Assembly (NCBI GenBank): GCA_001464165.1
Contig: LNEX01000566.1
Span: 1-6,133, forward strand
DNA length: 6,133 bases
Direction: 5' to 3'
From: a bacterium Ga0077546
Lineage (GTDB): Bacteria > Cyanobacteriota > Vampirovibrionia > Obscuribacterales > Obscuribacteraceae
Each line of letters opens with the position of its first letter. The stretch's first letter is position 1. Positions 4,627 through 6,133 of the stretch are shown here, piece by piece. The notes under the pieces are model-generated. The model did no database searches. It saw only the letters and a list, made by a program, of their open reading frames with translations, and had not been told where the DNA came from. A program made the position numbers and the translations under genes.

Positions 4627-5960
4627 CACGAAATGCTGGCCTTAATTAGTTTGGGTTTGGCGACAAACTTATCTGAGAAAGTAAAAGCTTCAAGTAACTT
4701 TTTCGAAGCCGCTTCAAATTGTTCTTCGGTGTCGTAGTGCACAATTGCTGCAGTCGCTCCACCGGCAGTTTCATCACCGGTTTTGATCTGCAGAATCACT
4801 CCTACTGCCAAGTTTACTGGGTCGCCTTTCTTTGTGCGGCCCGCTCCCATGAGCTTGCAGGCTTCGGCTACTTTTTTGCCGTCTAAGTGTTCAAGCCATT
4901 TTTTGCCGCTGCCTGGCACCACAAATGGTTTGGTGTGTTTGGCAGTTGGCATCAAGCTGTAATCTGTTAAAACCTTATCGTCACCACCCTGGGCTTTTAT
5001 CAATGTGGCAAAGGTGCTGAGGGCTTTGCCGCTGCTAATCAACTCTTGCAATATTTTTCTGGCCTCAGCATTATCTTTGGCTTTGCCAGCGTGCACCAAA
5101 GAAAGGGCACCAAGTTCCATGCACAGTTCGGTCAGGTCGGCGGGGCCATTGCCCTTGAGAGTTTCGATGGCCTCAATAACTTCTACTGTGTGACCGACTG
5201 CCATACCTAATGGCTGCTCCATATCGGTGACAACGGCTGTCACCGGGCGCTTCAATATGCGACCGACTTCAGCCATGGTTTGAGCTAGTTCGGTTGCTTT
5301 TTCGTCAGTTTCCATAAAAGCACCGCGGCCGCATTTGACGTCGAGAATAATAAAGTTGGCACCAGCCGCTAATTTCTTTGACATGACCGAGGCGCAGATG
5401 AGAGGTATTGATTCGACAGTTCCAGTGACGTCTCGCAGGGCATAAATTTTGCCATCAGCAGGAGCAAGCTCTGCTGTCTGCCCGCCAATGGCCATGCCAA
5501 TTTCTTTTACTTGCTTGATAAATTTTTCAATGCTGATATCGACTTGAAAGCCTGGAATTGCTTCAAGTTTGTCGATGGTGCCCCCGGTGTGACCGAGTCC
5601 GCGACCAGAAAGTTTGGCCATCGGTATGCCAGCGGCCGCTAGTAGTGGCACAAACACCAAAGTCGTTTTATCGCCAACACCGCCTGTGCTGTGCTTATCG
5701 CCAATTACTGGTCCGATGGCCGACAAGTCTAAAACCTGGCCGGAGTGTCGCATAGCATCGGTGAGCCAGGCCGTTTCTTCTATGCTCATGCCTTGCCAGC
5801 AAACGGCCATTAGCCAGGAGGCCAGCTGATAGTCGGGAATGCTGCCGTTCATGATGCCATCAATGAGAAAGTCAATATCGCTTTTTGTGTGATGGGCACC
5901 AGTTCTTTTAGCAAGAATTAGGTCGATCATACGAACCGGTTTTGTTGTTACCGCAACCAC
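4626..5960 (-). CDS. deoA: Pyrimidine-nucleoside / thymidine phosphorylase
   Basis: Catalyses reversible phosphorolysis of thymidine or deoxyuridine (and probably uridine) to free base and (deoxy)ribose 1-phosphate, in the cytoplasm, for nucleoside salvage and catabolism. The 444 residues match the family length (430-440). Seen: phosphate-binding KHSTGGVGDK (89-98), signature SGRGLGHTGGTIDKLE (118-133), and the base-binding triad equivalents R176, S191 and K195 (in ALRDVTGTVESIP and ICASVMSKK). The C-terminal PYNP domain lies at about 350-430. K116, just before SGRG, is the residue I recall as Lys in broad-specificity Pdp and Met in E. coli DeoA, so a Pdp-like substrate range is likely. The GTG at 5960 is chosen because AAGAGG lies upstream (plus 5972-5977) and because family homologues retain the Arg before M11. 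The alternative ATG at M11 lacks a ribosome binding site. It is first in a two-gene unit with the octanoyltransferase. No convincing promoter of its own was found. Confidence 0.95.
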   Translation of the reverse strand: MVAVTTKPVRMIDLILAKRTGAHHTKSDIDFLIDGIMNGSIPDYQLASWLMAVCWQGMSIEETAWLTDAMRHSGQVLDLSAIGPVIGDKHSTGGVGDKTTLVFVPLLAAAGIPMAKLSGRGLGHTGGTIDKLEAIPGFQVDISIEKFIKQVKEIGMAIGGQTAELAPADGKIYALRDVTGTVESIPLICASVMSKKLAAGANFIILDVKCGRGAFMETDEKATELAQTMAEVGRILKRPVTAVVTDMEQPLGMAVGHTVEVIEAIETLKGNGPADLTELCMELGALSLVHAGKAKDNAEARKILQELISSGKALSTFATLIKAQGGDDKVLTDYSLMPTAKHTKPFVVPGSGKKWLEHLDGKKVAEACKLMGAGRTKKGDPVNLAVGVILQIKTGDETAGGATAAIVHYDTEEQFEAASKKLLEAFTFSDKFVAKPKLIKASIS

Positions 5961-5975
5961 TTTTTACTTAACCTC

Positions 5976-6003
5976 TTGACGACTGACGTTAGACCTGCAT
6001 AAT
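5976..6003 (+). promoter_or_regulatory. Strong sigma70-type promoter, divergent from the phosphorylase gene
   Basis: TTGACG (5976-5981, 5 of 6 consensus) and CATAAT (5998-6003, 5 of 6) are separated by 16 bp. The predicted transcription start, about 7 bp downstream at 6010-6011, coincides with the first base of the structured segment at 6011. The -35 element overlaps by two bases the ribosome-binding sequence of the leftward phosphorylase gene (plus 5972-5977). Occupancy of this promoter could therefore interfere with that gene's leader transcription. Confidence 0.6.
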
Positions 6004-6009
6004 TGAAAT

Positions 6010-6068
6010 AGGGAGTGCGGCCGCAAGAAATATACTAGAAAACTCTAGGTCCACTCCCACTTTTTTTT
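6010..6068 (+). ncRNA. Candidate small RNA (about 58 nt) or leader with intrinsic terminator
   Basis: The segment begins at the predicted start of the promoter at 5976-6003. GGGAGTG (6011-6017) pairs perfectly with CACTCCC (6052-6058). After one bulged base, GGC (6019-6021) pairs with GTC (6049-6051), including a G-U pair. Inside, CTAGA (6035-6039) pairs with TCTAG (6044-6048) around an AAAC loop. Two bases after the outer stem come eight T residues (6061-6068), the expected 3' end. The G-U pair would become A-C on the other strand, so the structure favours plus-strand transcription. It matches no RNA family I can recall, including cyanobacterial Yfr1, whose motif is absent. It could instead be an attenuator leader of a plus-strand gene beyond the right edge. 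The remaining bases to 6133 show nothing recognisable. Confidence 0.5.
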
Positions 6069-6133
6069 GCTCAAATTATTTTGGCACTGGAAACCCCAAT
6101 TACTAGTTTCTTATTGAATCGGCCTGTGGTCTT

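Noticed and set aside
6017..6024. GCGGCCGC as a cloning (NotI) scar
   Set aside because: The same hexamer core also occurs naturally inside the phosphorylase gene, and here it is part of the RNA structure. No vector sequence flanks it.
6031..6036. TATATT on the minus strand (plus near 6029-6034) as the phosphorylase promoter
   Set aside because: No -35-like hexamer lies 15-19 bp upstream of it on the minus strand.

Overview
The window looks like ordinary bacterial chromosome. Genes are compact, there is one translationally coupled gene pair, Shine-Dalgarno sequences are recognisable, and several proteins have no family I can name. My best guess for the source is a non-photosynthetic relative of cyanobacteria (Obscuribacterales/Melainabacteria-like). 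This rests only on the overall flavour of the proteins and the VIT-type membrane protein at the left edge, so confidence is low. I see no insertion sequence, CRISPR array, tRNA or rRNA.

Layout. (1) Positions 1-1246, minus strand: the first 415 codons of a multi-pass membrane protein whose C-terminus lies beyond the left edge. It ends just as a VIT-like domain begins. (2) Positions 1262-1799: a gene-poor divergent intergenic region of about 540 bp with several perfect inverted repeats, a short direct repeat and a sigma70-type promoter reading right. (3) Positions 1800-2669, plus strand: a 289-residue protein of unknown function whose motif order resembles a catalytically degenerate archaeo-eukaryotic primase (AEP) fold. 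(4) Positions 2676-2715: four 7-bp direct repeats at exact 11-bp spacing, in the architecture of a PhoB (Pho) box. They lie upstream of a small 64-residue gene at 2821-3015. (5) Positions 3058-3444, minus strand: an orphan ORF lacking an ATG, convergent with the small gene and possibly a gene remnant. (6) Positions 3676-5960, minus strand: a two-gene unit, pyrimidine-nucleoside (thymidine) phosphorylase followed by a LipM-type octanoyltransferase, joined by a TGATG stop/start overlap. (7) Positions 5961-6133: upstream of the phosphorylase, a divergent near-consensus promoter fires into a compact structured segment ending in eight T residues. This is a good candidate for an undescribed small RNA of about 58 nt, or a leader/attenuator of a gene beyond the right edge.

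The only genes with firm biochemical roles are the phosphorylase (nucleoside salvage and catabolism) and the octanoyltransferase (protein lipoylation). The points most worth following are the small-RNA candidate at 6010-6068, the Pho-box-like array at 2676-2715, and the possible degenerate primase-like protein between the regulatory-looking intergenic region and that array.
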